Assembly: GCA_945952105.1 (NCBI GenBank)
Contig: CAMFGZ010000009.1
Span: 62,001 to 126,000 of the forward strand
DNA from: an uncultured Rhodospirillaceae bacterium
GTDB lineage: Bacteria > Pseudomonadota > Alphaproteobacteria > Reyranellales > Reyranellaceae
Length of the DNA stretch: 64,000 nucleotides
Direction of reading: 5' to 3'
Position 1 is the stretch's first letter. Each line of letters starts with the position of its first letter. Positions 23,831 through 32,244 of this stretch are shown here, one piece after another. A program made the translations under genes and the position numbers. The notes below the pieces were generated by a model. That model saw only the letters and a list, made by a program, of their open reading frames with translations, ran no database searches and was not told the origin of the DNA.

Positions 23831-24778
23831 ATGGGAGCGTATCTTACCCGCCGCGTACTGTTGATGGTTCTGACACTCTTCGGAATGTCGGTGCTCATCT
23901 TCGTCATGCTGCGTCTGGTTCCCGGCAACATCGCCGACATCCTGGTGGATTCGGCGGGCATCGCCGATCCCAAGGAGAAGGCCAAGATCGCGCGCGAGCT
24001 TGGTCTCGACCGGCCGATCTTCGACCAGTACCTGCAGTGGATCGGCGGCCTGATCCGCGGCGACCTGGGCTTCGCCTATGTCTCCGAGCGGCCCGCCCTC
24101 GAGGAGATCGCGCCGCGCATCCCGATCAGCGCCAAGCTGGCGGGGCTCGCGCTCTTCTTCTCGGTCATCCTGGGTGTGCCACTGGGCGTCATCAGCGCCG
24201 TCCGCCAGAACTCGGGCATCGACTATCTGCTCCGCATCATCAGCCTGAGCGGCCTGTCGCTTCCCTCGTTCTGGCTCGGCCTGCTGATCCTGATGGCGTC
24301 GGTCCAGTGGTTCGGCATGATCCCGATCTACACCAACGAACCCCGAAGTTTCATCGACGAGATGCTGTTGCTCAGCATTCCGGCGGCGGCGGTCGGATTC
24401 CGGAGTTCGGCCCTGATCATGCGCCTCACCAGATCATCCATGCTCGAGGTGCTGCGGCAGGACTATATCCGCACCGCGCGCTCCAAAGGCGCCTCGCAGA
24501 CCTCGGTCAACTACGAGCATGCGTTGCGCAACGCCCTGCTGCCGGTCGTCACCATCATCGGCATCGAGGCGGCGTTCCTGGTCGGCGGCCTGATCGTGAC
24601 GGAGACGGTGTTCAATATCCCCGGCGTCGCGCGCTTCCTCGTCGAGGCCATCCTGTGGCGCGACTATCCGATCGTGCAGAACCTCGTGATGCTGATCGCC
24701 TTCTGCGTGGTCGTCGTCAATTTCCTGGTCGACATGGCCTACATGGCCCTCGACCCTCGCATCAAGTACGCGGACTGA
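23831..24778 (+). CDS. ABC transporter permease, DppB/OppB type
   Basis: A 315-residue inner-membrane protein with about six helices. The N-terminus YLTRRVLLMVLTLFGMSVLIFVMLRLVPGN and the loop QYLQWIGGLIRGDLGFAY are typical of DppB. The EAA coupling loop is RTARSKGASQTSVNYEHALRNALLPVVT (about residues 217-244). It pairs with the permease encoded 7 nt downstream to form the translocation pore for the family 5 receptor. Confidence 0.95.
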   Translation: MGAYLTRRVLLMVLTLFGMSVLIFVMLRLVPGNIADILVDSAGIADPKEKAKIARELGLDRPIFDQYLQWIGGLIRGDLGFAYVSERPALEEIAPRIPISAKLAGLALFFSVILGVPLGVISAVRQNSGIDYLLRIISLSGLSLPSFWLGLLILMASVQWFGMIPIYTNEPRSFIDEMLLLSIPAAAVGFRSSALIMRLTRSSMLEVLRQDYIRTARSKGASQTSVNYEHALRNALLPVVTIIGIEAAFLVGGLIVTETVFNIPGVARFLVEAILWRDYPIVQNLVMLIAFCVVVVNFLVDMAYMALDPRIKYAD

Positions 24779-24785
24779 GGCGCCC

Positions 24786-25679
24786 ATGGCTGTCATCGAC
24801 CATGATGCGGCTCTGGCCAAGGCCGGCGCCAACGTATCGGGCTTCTGGGGTCAGGCGGGCTTCCTCGCCCGGCGCTATCCTCTCGGCGCAGTGGGAGCGG
24901 TCCTCGTCCTGCTCTTCGTCGCAACGGCGCTCTTCGCCAACTTCATAGCGCCGCACGATCCCCTGTCGACGAACTCGCGGGCGTCGCTCGCGATGCCGGG
25001 CGGCACCTATTGGCTGGGCGCGGACTTCATGGGCCGCGACATGTTCAGCCGCATCGTCTACGGCGCGCGAATCTCGCTCGCCGTCGCCGTCGGGGCGACC
25101 CTTCTGGGAGGCGTCCTCGGTGTCGCCATCGGACTGATCACCGGGTTCATCGGCGGGTGGCTCGATCTCGCCACCCAGCGCCTGATGGACATCATGCAGT
25201 CGCTGCCGCTCCTCGTGATGGCGCTGGTGATGGCCGCATCGCTCGGACCGTCGCTGCAGAACACGATCATCGCGATCGCGATCCCGCTGGTGCCCAGCGT
25301 GGCGCGCGTCGTGCGGTCGAGCACGCTGTCGCTGCGCGAGCAGCCCTTCGTCGAGGCGGCCCGGGCCATCGGCATGGGCGAGATCCGGATCGCCGTCCGG
25401 CACGTCCTGCCCAACACGCTGGCGCCGCTGATCGTGCTGGGCACAGCCCAGCTCGGCTCGGCGATCCTCACCGAGGCATCGCTCTCGTTCCTTGGCCTCG
25501 GCATTCCCGAGCCCTACCCGTCCTGGGGGCGCATGCTTTCGGAATCGGCGGCCGAATATGTCCGCACGGCGCCGTGGCTGGTGATCTTCCCGGGCGTCGC
25601 CATCAGCCTCACCGTGTTCGGCACCAATCTGCTGGGCGATGCCCTGCGCGACATCCTCGATCCGAGACAGCGTACATGA
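24786..25679 (+). CDS. ABC transporter permease, DppC/OppC type
   Basis: A 297-residue permease with a DppC-type N-terminal cytoplasmic stretch, one separate first helix (about residues 33-57) and five further helices. The characteristic IAPHDPL and WLGADFMGRDMFSRIVYGARISLAVAV motifs occur near residues 56-105. The EAA loop is VEAARAIGMGEIRIAVRHVLPNTLAPLIV. The stop overlaps the start of the following ATPase gene by 4 nt. Confidence 0.95.
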   Translation: MAVIDHDAALAKAGANVSGFWGQAGFLARRYPLGAVGAVLVLLFVATALFANFIAPHDPLSTNSRASLAMPGGTYWLGADFMGRDMFSRIVYGARISLAVAVGATLLGGVLGVAIGLITGFIGGWLDLATQRLMDIMQSLPLLVMALVMAASLGPSLQNTIIAIAIPLVPSVARVVRSSTLSLREQPFVEAARAIGMGEIRIAVRHVLPNTLAPLIVLGTAQLGSAILTEASLSFLGLGIPEPYPSWGRMLSESAAEYVRTAPWLVIFPGVAISLTVFGTNLLGDALRDILDPRQRT

Positions 25680-26665
25680 GTTCTCTTCTGGAAGTGTCCG
25701 ATCTCGGCACGTGGTTCTACACGCGCCAGGGAATCGTCAAGGCGGTCGACGGTGTCGACTTCGAGGTCGCCGCCGGCGAGACTCTGGCCATCGTCGGCGA
25801 ATCCGGCTGCGGCAAGAGCATGACCGCACTCTCGCTGATGCGGCTGATCCCGGAACCGCCGGGGCGCATCGTATCGGGCTCGATCAAATTGGCCGGACGC
25901 GACCTGCTCAAGATCTCCGAGGAGGAGATGCGCGACGTGCGCGGCAACGAGATCTCGATGATCTTCCAGGAGCCGATGACGTCGCTCAATCCGGTGATGA
26001 CGATCGGCAAGCAGATTTCCGAGGCGCTCATCCTGCATCGGGACATGGACCGCAAGGCGGCGCTCAAGCGGGCGATCGAGATGCTGGACCTGGTACGCAT
26101 CCCCGAACCCGCGCAGCGCGCCAAGGAGTATCCGCACCAGCTCTCCGGCGGCATGCGCCAGCGCGCCATGATCGCCATGGCGCTCGCCTGCAATCCGAAG
26201 GTGCTGATCGCCGACGAGCCGACCACGGCGCTCGACGTCACCATCCAGGCGCAGATCCTCGAGTTGATCGTCGACCTGCAGCGGGAATTCAGCGCCGCCG
26301 TGATCCTGATCACCCACGATCTCGGCGTCGTGGCCGAGACGGCGCATCGGGTCATCGTCATGTATGCCGGCCGCAAGGTCGAGGAAGCGGCGGTGGGCGA
26401 GCTGTTCGCCCGGCCCCTCCATCCGTACACGGTCGGCCTGATGAACTCGATTCCGCGCCTCGACCTGATGCGCGGCCAGACCGATCGTTCCAACGAGCGC
26501 CTGCAGGAAATCCCCGGCATCGTGCCGCCGCTGTTCGACCTGCCACCCGGGTGCGCCTTCGCGCCCCGTTGCAGCAAGGCGGACGATAAGTGCCGCAGCG
26601 AACGTCCCGCGTACGAGGAGAAGCAGCCCGGTCACTGGGCGGCTTGCTGGCACACAAATGGTTAG
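25676..26665 (+). CDS. ABC transporter ATP-binding protein, DppD/OppD type
   Basis: A 329-residue ATPase. Walker [10 protein letters not shown] at residues 41-49 (a methionine follows the P-loop serine), [12 protein letters not shown] signature, Walker [14 protein letters not shown] and the H-loop ILITHDLG. The C-terminal oligopeptide-transporter extension with [17 protein letters not shown] carries cysteines that in DppD proteins can bind an iron-sulfur cluster. ATGA overlap with the upstream permease and 8-nt overlap with the downstream DppF-like gene. Confidence 0.95.
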   Translation: MSSLLEVSDLGTWFYTRQGIVKAVDGVDFEVAAGETLAIVGESGCGKSMTALSLMRLIPEPPGRIVSGSIKLAGRDLLKISEEEMRDVRGNEISMIFQEPMTSLNPVMTIGKQISEALILHRDMDRKAALKRAIEMLDLVRIPEPAQRAKEYPHQLSGGMRQRAMIAMALACNPKVLIADEPTTALDVTIQAQILELIVDLQREFSAAVILITHDLGVVAETAHRVIVMYAGRKVEEAAVGELFARPLHPYTVGLMNSIPRLDLMRGQTDRSNERLQEIPGIVPPLFDLPPGCAFAPRCSKADDKCRSERPAYEEKQPGHWAACWHTNG

Positions 26666-27632
26666 CGCAAATCCCCCCGTCATCGAGGTCAAGGACCTCA
26701 AGAAGCACTTCCCGGTGAAGAAGGGCCTGCTGCGCCGTACGGTCGGCCAGGTCTACGCCGTCGATGGCGTGACTTTCACCGTGCGCGCCGGTGAGACGCT
26801 GGGCCTCGTGGGCGAGTCAGGCTGCGGCAAGACCACCGCCGGCCGCGCCGCCATGCGCCTGGTCGAGCCGACTTCGGGCTCGATCAAGGTCGAAGGCAAG
26901 GAGATCATCGGCCTGTCCAAGGCGGAACTGCGTCCCTATCGCCGGGAAATGCAGATCATCTTCCAGGATCCGTTTTCCTCGCTGAATCCACGCATGACGG
27001 CGGGCGACATCGTGGGCGAGCCGCTGCTGGTCCATGGCGTGGCCAATGCCAAGGAGCGCCAGGAGCAGGTGTCGGCGCTGTTCGCGCGCGTCGGCCTGCG
27101 TCCGGCGCAGATGAAGAACTACCCGCACCAGTTCTCGGGCGGCCAACGGCAGCGTATCGGCATTGCCCGCGCTCTGGCGTTGGGGCCGAAGCTGATCGTC
27201 GGCGACGAGCCGGTGTCGGCGCTGGACGTCTCGATCCAGGCCCAGGTCATCAACCTGCTGATGGACCTGCAGCGCGAGCGCGGCCTGTCCTACCTGTTCA
27301 TCTCGCACAATCTCGCGGTGGTCGAGCATATCAGCCACCAGATCGCGGTTATGTATCTCGGCCGCATCGTCGAGTACGCCGACACGCGCTCGATCTTCAC
27401 CAATGCGCAGCACCCCTACACCGAGGCCTTGCTGTCGGCCGTGCCGGTGCCGGACCCTGCCATCAAGCGCAAGAAGATCGTGCTGCAGGGGGATGTGCCG
27501 AGTCCGGTGAAGCCGCCGTCCGGCTGCCATTTCCATACCCGTTGCCCCTATGCCGAGCCTCGCTGCAAGGTGGAGGTTCCTTCGCTCCGCGAAATCGCGC
27601 CGGGACACCAGGTCTCCTGCCACCTGCGCTAG
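26658..27632 (+). CDS. ABC transporter ATP-binding protein, DppF/OppF type
   Basis: A 324-residue ATPase with the DppF-type start [18 protein letters not shown], Walker [10 protein letters not shown] (residues 52-60), [12 protein letters not shown] signature, Walker [15 protein letters not shown] and H-loop [10 protein letters not shown]. The cysteine-bearing C-terminal [17 protein letters not shown] extension is present as in DppD. Completes the receptor-permease-permease-ATPase-ATPase operon. A GMC oxidoreductase gene follows after 90 nt and may use the imported compound. Confidence 0.95.
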   Translation: MVSANPPVIEVKDLKKHFPVKKGLLRRTVGQVYAVDGVTFTVRAGETLGLVGESGCGKTTAGRAAMRLVEPTSGSIKVEGKEIIGLSKAELRPYRREMQIIFQDPFSSLNPRMTAGDIVGEPLLVHGVANAKERQEQVSALFARVGLRPAQMKNYPHQFSGGQRQRIGIARALALGPKLIVGDEPVSALDVSIQAQVINLLMDLQRERGLSYLFISHNLAVVEHISHQIAVMYLGRIVEYADTRSIFTNAQHPYTEALLSAVPVPDPAIKRKKIVLQGDVPSPVKPPSGCHFHTRCPYAEPRCKVEVPSLREIAPGHQVSCHLR

Positions 27633-27722
27633 GCATTTCGGCATACTCGCCTCTCCCTTGAGAGGGAGTCGCGCCCGGTTACAGACGCGCTACACTGTCT
27701 CCAAAGGGAGAGAGGAAGCGTC

Positions 27723-29339
27723 ATGGCCAATTGGGATTACATCGTCGTCGGCGGCGGCTCCGCGGGGTGCGTGCTGGCCAACCGGCTGACCGAGGATGCC
27801 AACGTCAAGGTGCTGCTGCTCGAGGCCGGTCCGCGCGACAAGTCGATGTGGATCGACATTCCCGCCGGCTTCACCAAGCTGCTGAACCACAAGCAGTTCA
27901 ACTGGAACTTCGAGATGGAAGCGGAAGAGGGCATGGCCAACCGCCGCATTCCCTGTCCGCGCGGCCGTGCGCTGGGCGGCTCGAGCTCGATCAACGGCAT
28001 GCTCTACGTTCGCGGCCAGCCGCTCGACTACGACACCTGGGGACAGCTCGGCAATCGCGGCTGGTCGTACGAGCGGATCCTTCCCTATTTCAAGAAGTCG
28101 GAGAATTACGAGGCGGGCGGCGACGACAGCCGCGGCAGGGGCGGTCCGCTGAACGTCGCGGAGATGCGCGAGACCAACGAACTCTGCGACGCGTTCATCG
28201 ACGCCGCCGAAGCGAGCGGCTACCCGCGCAACAAGGACTACAACAACGGCAACCAGGAAGGCTTCGGCTACTTCCAGGTGACGATGAAGGACGGCAAGCG
28301 CTGGTCGACGGCGCGCGCCTTCCTCGATCCGATCCGCAATCGCCCGAACCTGCAGATCGTGACCGACGCGCTGGTCGACCGCGTCATCCTCGAAGGCAAG
28401 CGCTGCGTCGGTGTCGCCTACACGGTGCACGGCCAGAAGCAGGAGGCGCGGTGTGGCCGCGAGGTCATCGTCTCGTGCGGCGCGGTGCAGTCGCCGGGCG
28501 TCCTCGAACATTCCGGCATCGGCCAGCCCGAGCTGCTGCGCCGCTACGGCATAGAGGTGAAGCACGAGCTGAAGGGCGTCGGCGAGAATTACGGCGACCA
28601 CTTCGCGCCGCGCATGAACTGGCGTGTGAAGCTGCCGGTCACGCTGAACGAGAAGACGCGCGGCGTGAACCTCGTGAAGGAAGTGATCAAATACTACACG
28701 ACCGGCCGCGGCGCGCTCAGCCTCACTGCCGGCGTCGTCTACGGCTTCGTGCGCACGCGGCCTGGCCTCGAGTCGCCCGACATGCAGTTCCACATGGCGC
28801 ACGCCAGCTACGACACGGCGCAGAAGCGCGATCTCGAGCGCGAGCCCGGTATGACCGTCGTGATCGGCCAGTGCCGGCCCGACTCGCGCGGTTCGATCCA
28901 CATCAAGTCGGCGATTCCCGGCAGCGAGCCCGCGATCCGGCCGAACTTCCTGTCGGCGCAGACCGACCGCGACGCCACGGTCGCGGGCATGCAGATCGCC
29001 CGCAAGATCGTCTCCCATCCGTCGCTGTCGAAGTACATCGCCTTCGAGAAGACCCCGGGCGACAAGATTCAGAGCTACGACGAGTGGCTGAGCTTCGCCC
29101 GCGGCAACGGCCAGACGACCTATCACGTCATCGGCACCTGCAAGATGGGATCCGATCCCATGGCCGTCGTCGACGACCGGCTGCGCGTCCACGGCATTGC
29201 CGGCCTCAGGGTCATCGACGCCTCGATCATGCCGACCGTGCCGTCGGGCAATACCAACGCGCCCACGATCATGGTTGCCGAGAAGGGCGCGGACATGATC
29301 AAAGAAGATGCGAAGGCGGGCCTGAAGGCCGCGGCCTGA
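27723..29339 (+). CDS. GMC family oxidoreductase (choline/alcohol-dehydrogenase-like)
   Basis: A 538-residue flavoprotein. FAD motif [24 protein letters not shown] signature [19 protein letters not shown] (about residue 81), second signature [16 protein letters not shown], and the C-terminal catalytic histidine region [11 protein letters not shown] with SGNTNAPT. It oxidises a primary alcohol or polyol. Its sequence closely parallels the GMC gene at 15414-17009, so the two are probably paralogues with different substrates. Preceded by GGGAGAGAGGAAG and downstream of the Dpp-type operon. Confidence 0.95.
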   Translation: MANWDYIVVGGGSAGCVLANRLTEDANVKVLLLEAGPRDKSMWIDIPAGFTKLLNHKQFNWNFEMEAEEGMANRRIPCPRGRALGGSSSINGMLYVRGQPLDYDTWGQLGNRGWSYERILPYFKKSENYEAGGDDSRGRGGPLNVAEMRETNELCDAFIDAAEASGYPRNKDYNNGNQEGFGYFQVTMKDGKRWSTARAFLDPIRNRPNLQIVTDALVDRVILEGKRCVGVAYTVHGQKQEARCGREVIVSCGAVQSPGVLEHSGIGQPELLRRYGIEVKHELKGVGENYGDHFAPRMNWRVKLPVTLNEKTRGVNLVKEVIKYYTTGRGALSLTAGVVYGFVRTRPGLESPDMQFHMAHASYDTAQKRDLEREPGMTVVIGQCRPDSRGSIHIKSAIPGSEPAIRPNFLSAQTDRDATVAGMQIARKIVSHPSLSKYIAFEKTPGDKIQSYDEWLSFARGNGQTTYHVIGTCKMGSDPMAVVDDRLRVHGIAGLRVIDASIMPTVPSGNTNAPTIMVAEKGADMIKEDAKAGLKAAA

Positions 29340-29359
29340 GGTCCGGAGATTTGGGGGAC

Positions 29360-29797
29360 ATGATGAAGCCTGTGAGGTCCATTCTCGCCGTGCTGGCGAT
29401 CGGCAGCCTGGTGGCGGCCTGCCAGGGCCAGATGCCCAAGACCGAGTCGAAGCGCGACATGCTGGCCGATTCCGGCTTCAAGGTCGTGTCCCTGAAGACG
29501 CCTGGCCAGGCGGCTTCGTTCAAGAAGCTGCCGCCGCACAAGCTGGTCCGCAAGACGTACCAGGGCAAGCCGGTCTGGCTCTACGCCGATCCCACCATGT
29601 GCGGCTGCCTCTACATGGGCACGCAGGACAATTACAACGCCTACATCAAGGAGGCGTCGAAGCAGATGATCTCCACGGCGATGCGCACCAACTTTGCCGA
29701 CGATCCCTACAGCCCGACCGGCATGGACAATGCCGTCGACAACGACTGGGATTGGGGCGAGTGGGGCAATCCGGGATATTACGGCCTGCCGTACTGA
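29360..29797 (+). CDS. Small predicted lipoprotein (145 aa, unknown function)
   Basis: A lipoprotein signal peptide with positive start MMKPVRS, hydrophobic [11 protein letters not shown] and lipobox VAAC places the mature protein in the envelope with its N-terminal cysteine lipidated. The mature part has [28 protein letters not shown], then [21 protein letters not shown] with a CxC pair, and an aromatic/acidic tail with [18 protein letters not shown] do not recognise the family. The CxC could bind a metal. It starts 20 nt after the GMC gene with TTGGGGGAC upstream and is followed by an intrinsic terminator. Confidence 0.8.
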   Translation: MMKPVRSILAVLAIGSLVAACQGQMPKTESKRDMLADSGFKVVSLKTPGQAASFKKLPPHKLVRKTYQGKPVWLYADPTMCGCLYMGTQDNYNAYIKEASKQMISTAMRTNFADDPYSPTGMDNAVDNDWDWGEWGNPGYYGLPY

Positions 29798-29814
29798 GGA
29801 TGGCCTGAAAACGA

Positions 29815-29847
29815 AACGCCCGGCGGAGCGATCCGCCGGGCGTTTTT
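29815..29847 (+). terminator. Rho-independent terminator
   Basis: A perfect 13-bp stem, AACGCCCGGCGGA (29815-29827) and TCCGCCGGGCGTT (29832-29844) around loop GCGA, runs into TTT. It ends the plus-strand unit of GMC oxidoreductase and lipoprotein, 18 nt after the lipoprotein stop. Confidence 0.93.
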
Positions 29848-29882
29848 CTTTGGGGGGCCTTGGTGTGTTCCAACCTACACCC

Positions 29883-29994
29883 CCTCATCCTGAGGAGGCC
29901 CGAAGGGCCGTCTCGAAGGATGAGCAACAGACGAGGTGCGCGTGCCCACCCTTCAAGACGCGCTCCAAGGGGAGCGCTCCTCACGGTGAGGTCA
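29883..29994. repeat. REP-type inverted doublet, second family
   Basis: CCTCATCCTGAGGAGGCCCG...CTCGAAGGATGAG (29883-29924) and an inverted, diverged partner at about 29946-29994 (in the other orientation CCTCACCGTGAGGAGCGCTC...GTCTTGAAGGGTGG) face each other across a short spacer. Each half can form a hairpin (for example GGCCCGAAGGGCC). This differs in sequence from the repeat at 318-414. It lies in the 235-nt gap between a terminator and a convergent operon end. Confidence 0.75.
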
Positions 29995-30032
29995 TGCTGA
30001 AGTTCGACATGACCTGCTGAAGAGCTCGCTTC

Positions 30033-30641
30033 CTACTTCGCCTGCGTCGCCGGCACGCCGAGCGAGAGCATCAGGCGGTTGGCCCAGTTGAAGAACGAGG
30101 CGGCGCCGATCAGGTCGGCGATGGCGGCGTCGTCGAGGCCGACGGCGCGCAGGCGCTCCACATGCTCCTTGCCGAAGGTCATGGGTAGCGCCGTCAGTGC
30201 CACCGAGGCGGCGACGATCGCCTCCCAACGCTCGTCGAGCTTCGCCTCGACACCTTCGTCGAGCAGGCGTTGCACGTCGTCGACACGCTTTGAATAGGTC
30301 GCGGCGAAGCGGGCGTGGACGGAAGCGCAGTAGATGCAACCGTTGAGGCGCGACGTCGCCGCCGCCGCCAGTTCGCGTTCGGCACGCGGCAGGCCGGCCT
30401 CGGGATTGTAGAAGATGTCCTTGTCGGTCCGCGTGCGCGCTTCCAGCACGTCGGGATCGCGCGCCAGCAGCCGGAAGTAAGGCGACTTCACGCGCGCCGC
30501 GTCGACCAGGCTCTTGATGTGATGCTCGGTCATGTCGGCTTCGGCCATCGGCTCGAGCCAGGGCAGCCAGTCGAGCATGTCGCGGGTGAAGACGACCGGC
30601 TCGGTGTGCGGCGGCGGCGTCAGGGTCTTGTCGGTGCTCAT
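30033..30641 (-). CDS. Alkylhydroperoxidase (AhpD)-like domain protein of the ABC/luciferase operon
   Basis: A 202-residue CMD/AhpD-fold protein. The redox motif is CIYC within RLNGCIYCASVHARFAATYSK (about residue 115), with the accompanying histidine; this is the CxxC-x-x-H active site of AhpD-like peroxidases. The C-terminal FFNWANRLMLSLG is also typical of this subgroup. It is the last gene of the operon and overlaps the upstream CMD gene by 4 nt. It probably reduces a peroxide or disulfide made by the luciferase-like partner. As I recall it corresponds to the NCBI Avi_7169 family. Confidence 0.88.
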   Translation of the reverse strand: MSTDKTLTPPPHTEPVVFTRDMLDWLPWLEPMAEADMTEHHIKSLVDAARVKSPYFRLLARDPDVLEARTRTDKDIFYNPEAGLPRAERELAAAATSRLNGCIYCASVHARFAATYSKRVDDVQRLLDEGVEAKLDERWEAIVAASVALTALPMTFGKEHVERLRAVGLDDAAIADLIGAASFFNWANRLMLSLGVPATQAK

Positions 30642-31213
30642 AGCGTGCTCGCGAGGACGGTCAGGCCGGAAACGACCCGGATCTGGTAGGACAGGAAGGA
30701 AACGAGCTGCGAGATCGTCACGATGTCGTTGGTCGACCAGCCGGCATCGAGCAGCGACTGCAGCGACGGCGCCGACGCATCGCGCGGATGGAACACCAGC
30801 ATGTGCGTGTGCGCGAAGGCGGCTGACAGGCGCGGGCCGAGTGCGGCGCGTCCTGCGTCGCTCACTTTCCAACTCGGACCCGGCGCGTCCTCGACCGAGA
30901 GTGGGCCCTTGGGGAAGTGACCGTAGGGGCCTTTCGTCCTGGCAGCCGCGACTTCGGCGGCGACGGCTGCGCGCAAGGCGGCCGGCAGTTTGGTGGCATA
31001 AAAGGCGTCCGTCTTCGGCTCGCCGTGCAGGCCCGCCACGAACGCCGCGATGGCATGGCGCTCGTCGGCGCTGACGCCCGCAAGGTCTGCCGGTTCGAAC
31101 AGCGACGTGTAGCTCGCCTGAGCGTGCTTGCGCGCCTCGCTGCGCTGGGCGCGGATCGCGTCCAGCCTGGAGCCCGGCGCGATTCCCACCAGGCTGTCGA
31201 TCACGTCTGTCAT
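30638..31213 (-). CDS. CMD-domain protein lacking cysteines (Avi_7170-like)
   Basis: A 191-residue protein predicted to adopt the carboxymuconolactone-decarboxylase/AhpD fold but containing no cysteine at all, so the CxxC active site is missing. Visible blocks: DVIDSLVGIAPGSRLDAIR, LFEPADLAGVSADERHAIAAFVAGLHG, LLDAGWSTNDIVTISQLVSFLSYQIRVVSGL. It overlaps both neighbours by 4 nt. The likely interpretation is a non-catalytic partner of the AhpD-like protein encoded next, giving a heteromer; this is inference. As I recall it belongs to the NCBI CMD Avi_7170 family, which is defined by this neighbourhood. Confidence 0.85.
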   Translation of the reverse strand: MTDVIDSLVGIAPGSRLDAIRAQRSEARKHAQASYTSLFEPADLAGVSADERHAIAAFVAGLHGEPKTDAFYATKLPAALRAAVAAEVAAARTKGPYGHFPKGPLSVEDAPGPSWKVSDAGRAALGPRLSAAFAHTHMLVFHPRDASAPSLQSLLDAGWSTNDIVTISQLVSFLSYQIRVVSGLTVLASTL

Positions 31214-32244
31214 GCGACTTGTCTCGTCCCCGCTTTGACTTCGGGCGCCCAGCCCAATGCGGGCGCCACCTTCTCGGCCAACAGTTCGATCGACCGCAGA
31301 ATATAGGGATGCGGCGGGTCGATCGAGTGAACCTGCATCGTGAGGTCGGTCGCGCGTTGCAGGGTCGAATCGCCCTGAAGCGAGGCGATCACCTCGTCGG
31401 GCGTGCCGATATGCACGTCCATCGCAGCGATCAGGTCGCCGACCAGGCTGCCCGACGTGAAGTTGCCGGTTGCGGCCAGCCGGTGGCGCATGCGCGACAG
31501 GCCGATCTCCGCGAGGCGCATCGCCTCCTTGTGATCGTCGGCCACGAAGATCGTGCGCGAGGCCAGGATGCGCGGCTCCACGCCCTTGGGCAGGGCCTCG
31601 AGATAGGCATCGAGCATCGGATTCTGGATGTCAGCCAGGGACGCCTTCGGCGCGTCGGGCGAGCGCGGCTGGGTGCGCGACAGCATCAGTCCGTCGCCCG
31701 CCAGTCCCGCGCGCCGGGCGCCGGAGACAGTGAAGGTCGCCTGCCAGACGCGGTCGACCAAGGTCGGGCTCGACGGATAGAGCTTGTCGCCGCCGGCCAG
31801 CGCACCGCCCGACCAGGCGGTCTTCAAGGTGGCGAGGTTATGGTCGAACAGGGTATGGCGCTGGTCGCTTTCGAGGCCGAAGGCGGTGAAGGCGGTGAGG
31901 TTGCCGCCGGGGCCGACGCCCACTTCGAGACGGCCGCCGCTCATCAGGTCGGTGACGGCCGCGTCCTCGGCGACGCGGATCGGCAGTTCCAGGGGAAGCG
32001 TGACGATGCCGGTGCCGAGCCGGATGCGCGACGTGTGGGCCGCGGCGTGCGCGAGGAACACGAAGGGTGCCGGCAGGCCGCCTTCGCCCTCGTGGAAGTG
32101 ATGCTGGGCGATCCAGGCTGAATCGAAGCCGAATTTCTCGGCATGGCGGATCTGTTCGGTGGCGAGGCGATAGCGTTCGGCCGCGTCCACCTGATCGAGC
32201 AGGCGGGTGAAGAATCCGAGGCGCTTGATCGGGAACGTGGTCAT
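31210..32244 (-). CDS. Luciferase-like FMN-dependent monooxygenase (LLM class)
   Basis: A 344-residue bacterial luciferase-like TIM barrel. KRLGFFTRLLDQVDAAERYRLATEQIRHAEKFGFDSAWIAQHHF is the usual N-terminal strand and helix set; IRLGTGIVTLPLELPIRVAEDAAVTDLMSGGRLEVGVGPG is the conserved FMN/beta-strand region. It uses reduced flavin and oxygen to oxidise an organic substrate, often cleaving C-S, C-N or C-P bonds in relatives. The gene overlaps the ABC ATPase stop by 4 nt. As I recall it matches the NCBI KPN_01858 family. No flavin reductase gene is adjacent. Confidence 0.92.
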   Translation of the reverse strand: MTTFPIKRLGFFTRLLDQVDAAERYRLATEQIRHAEKFGFDSAWIAQHHFHEGEGGLPAPFVFLAHAAAHTSRIRLGTGIVTLPLELPIRVAEDAAVTDLMSGGRLEVGVGPGGNLTAFTAFGLESDQRHTLFDHNLATLKTAWSGGALAGGDKLYPSSPTLVDRVWQATFTVSGARRAGLAGDGLMLSRTQPRSPDAPKASLADIQNPMLDAYLEALPKGVEPRILASRTIFVADDHKEAMRLAEIGLSRMRHRLAATGNFTSGSLVGDLIAAMDVHIGTPDEVIASLQGDSTLQRATDLTMQVHSIDPPHPYILRSIELLAEKVAPALGWAPEVKAGTRQVA

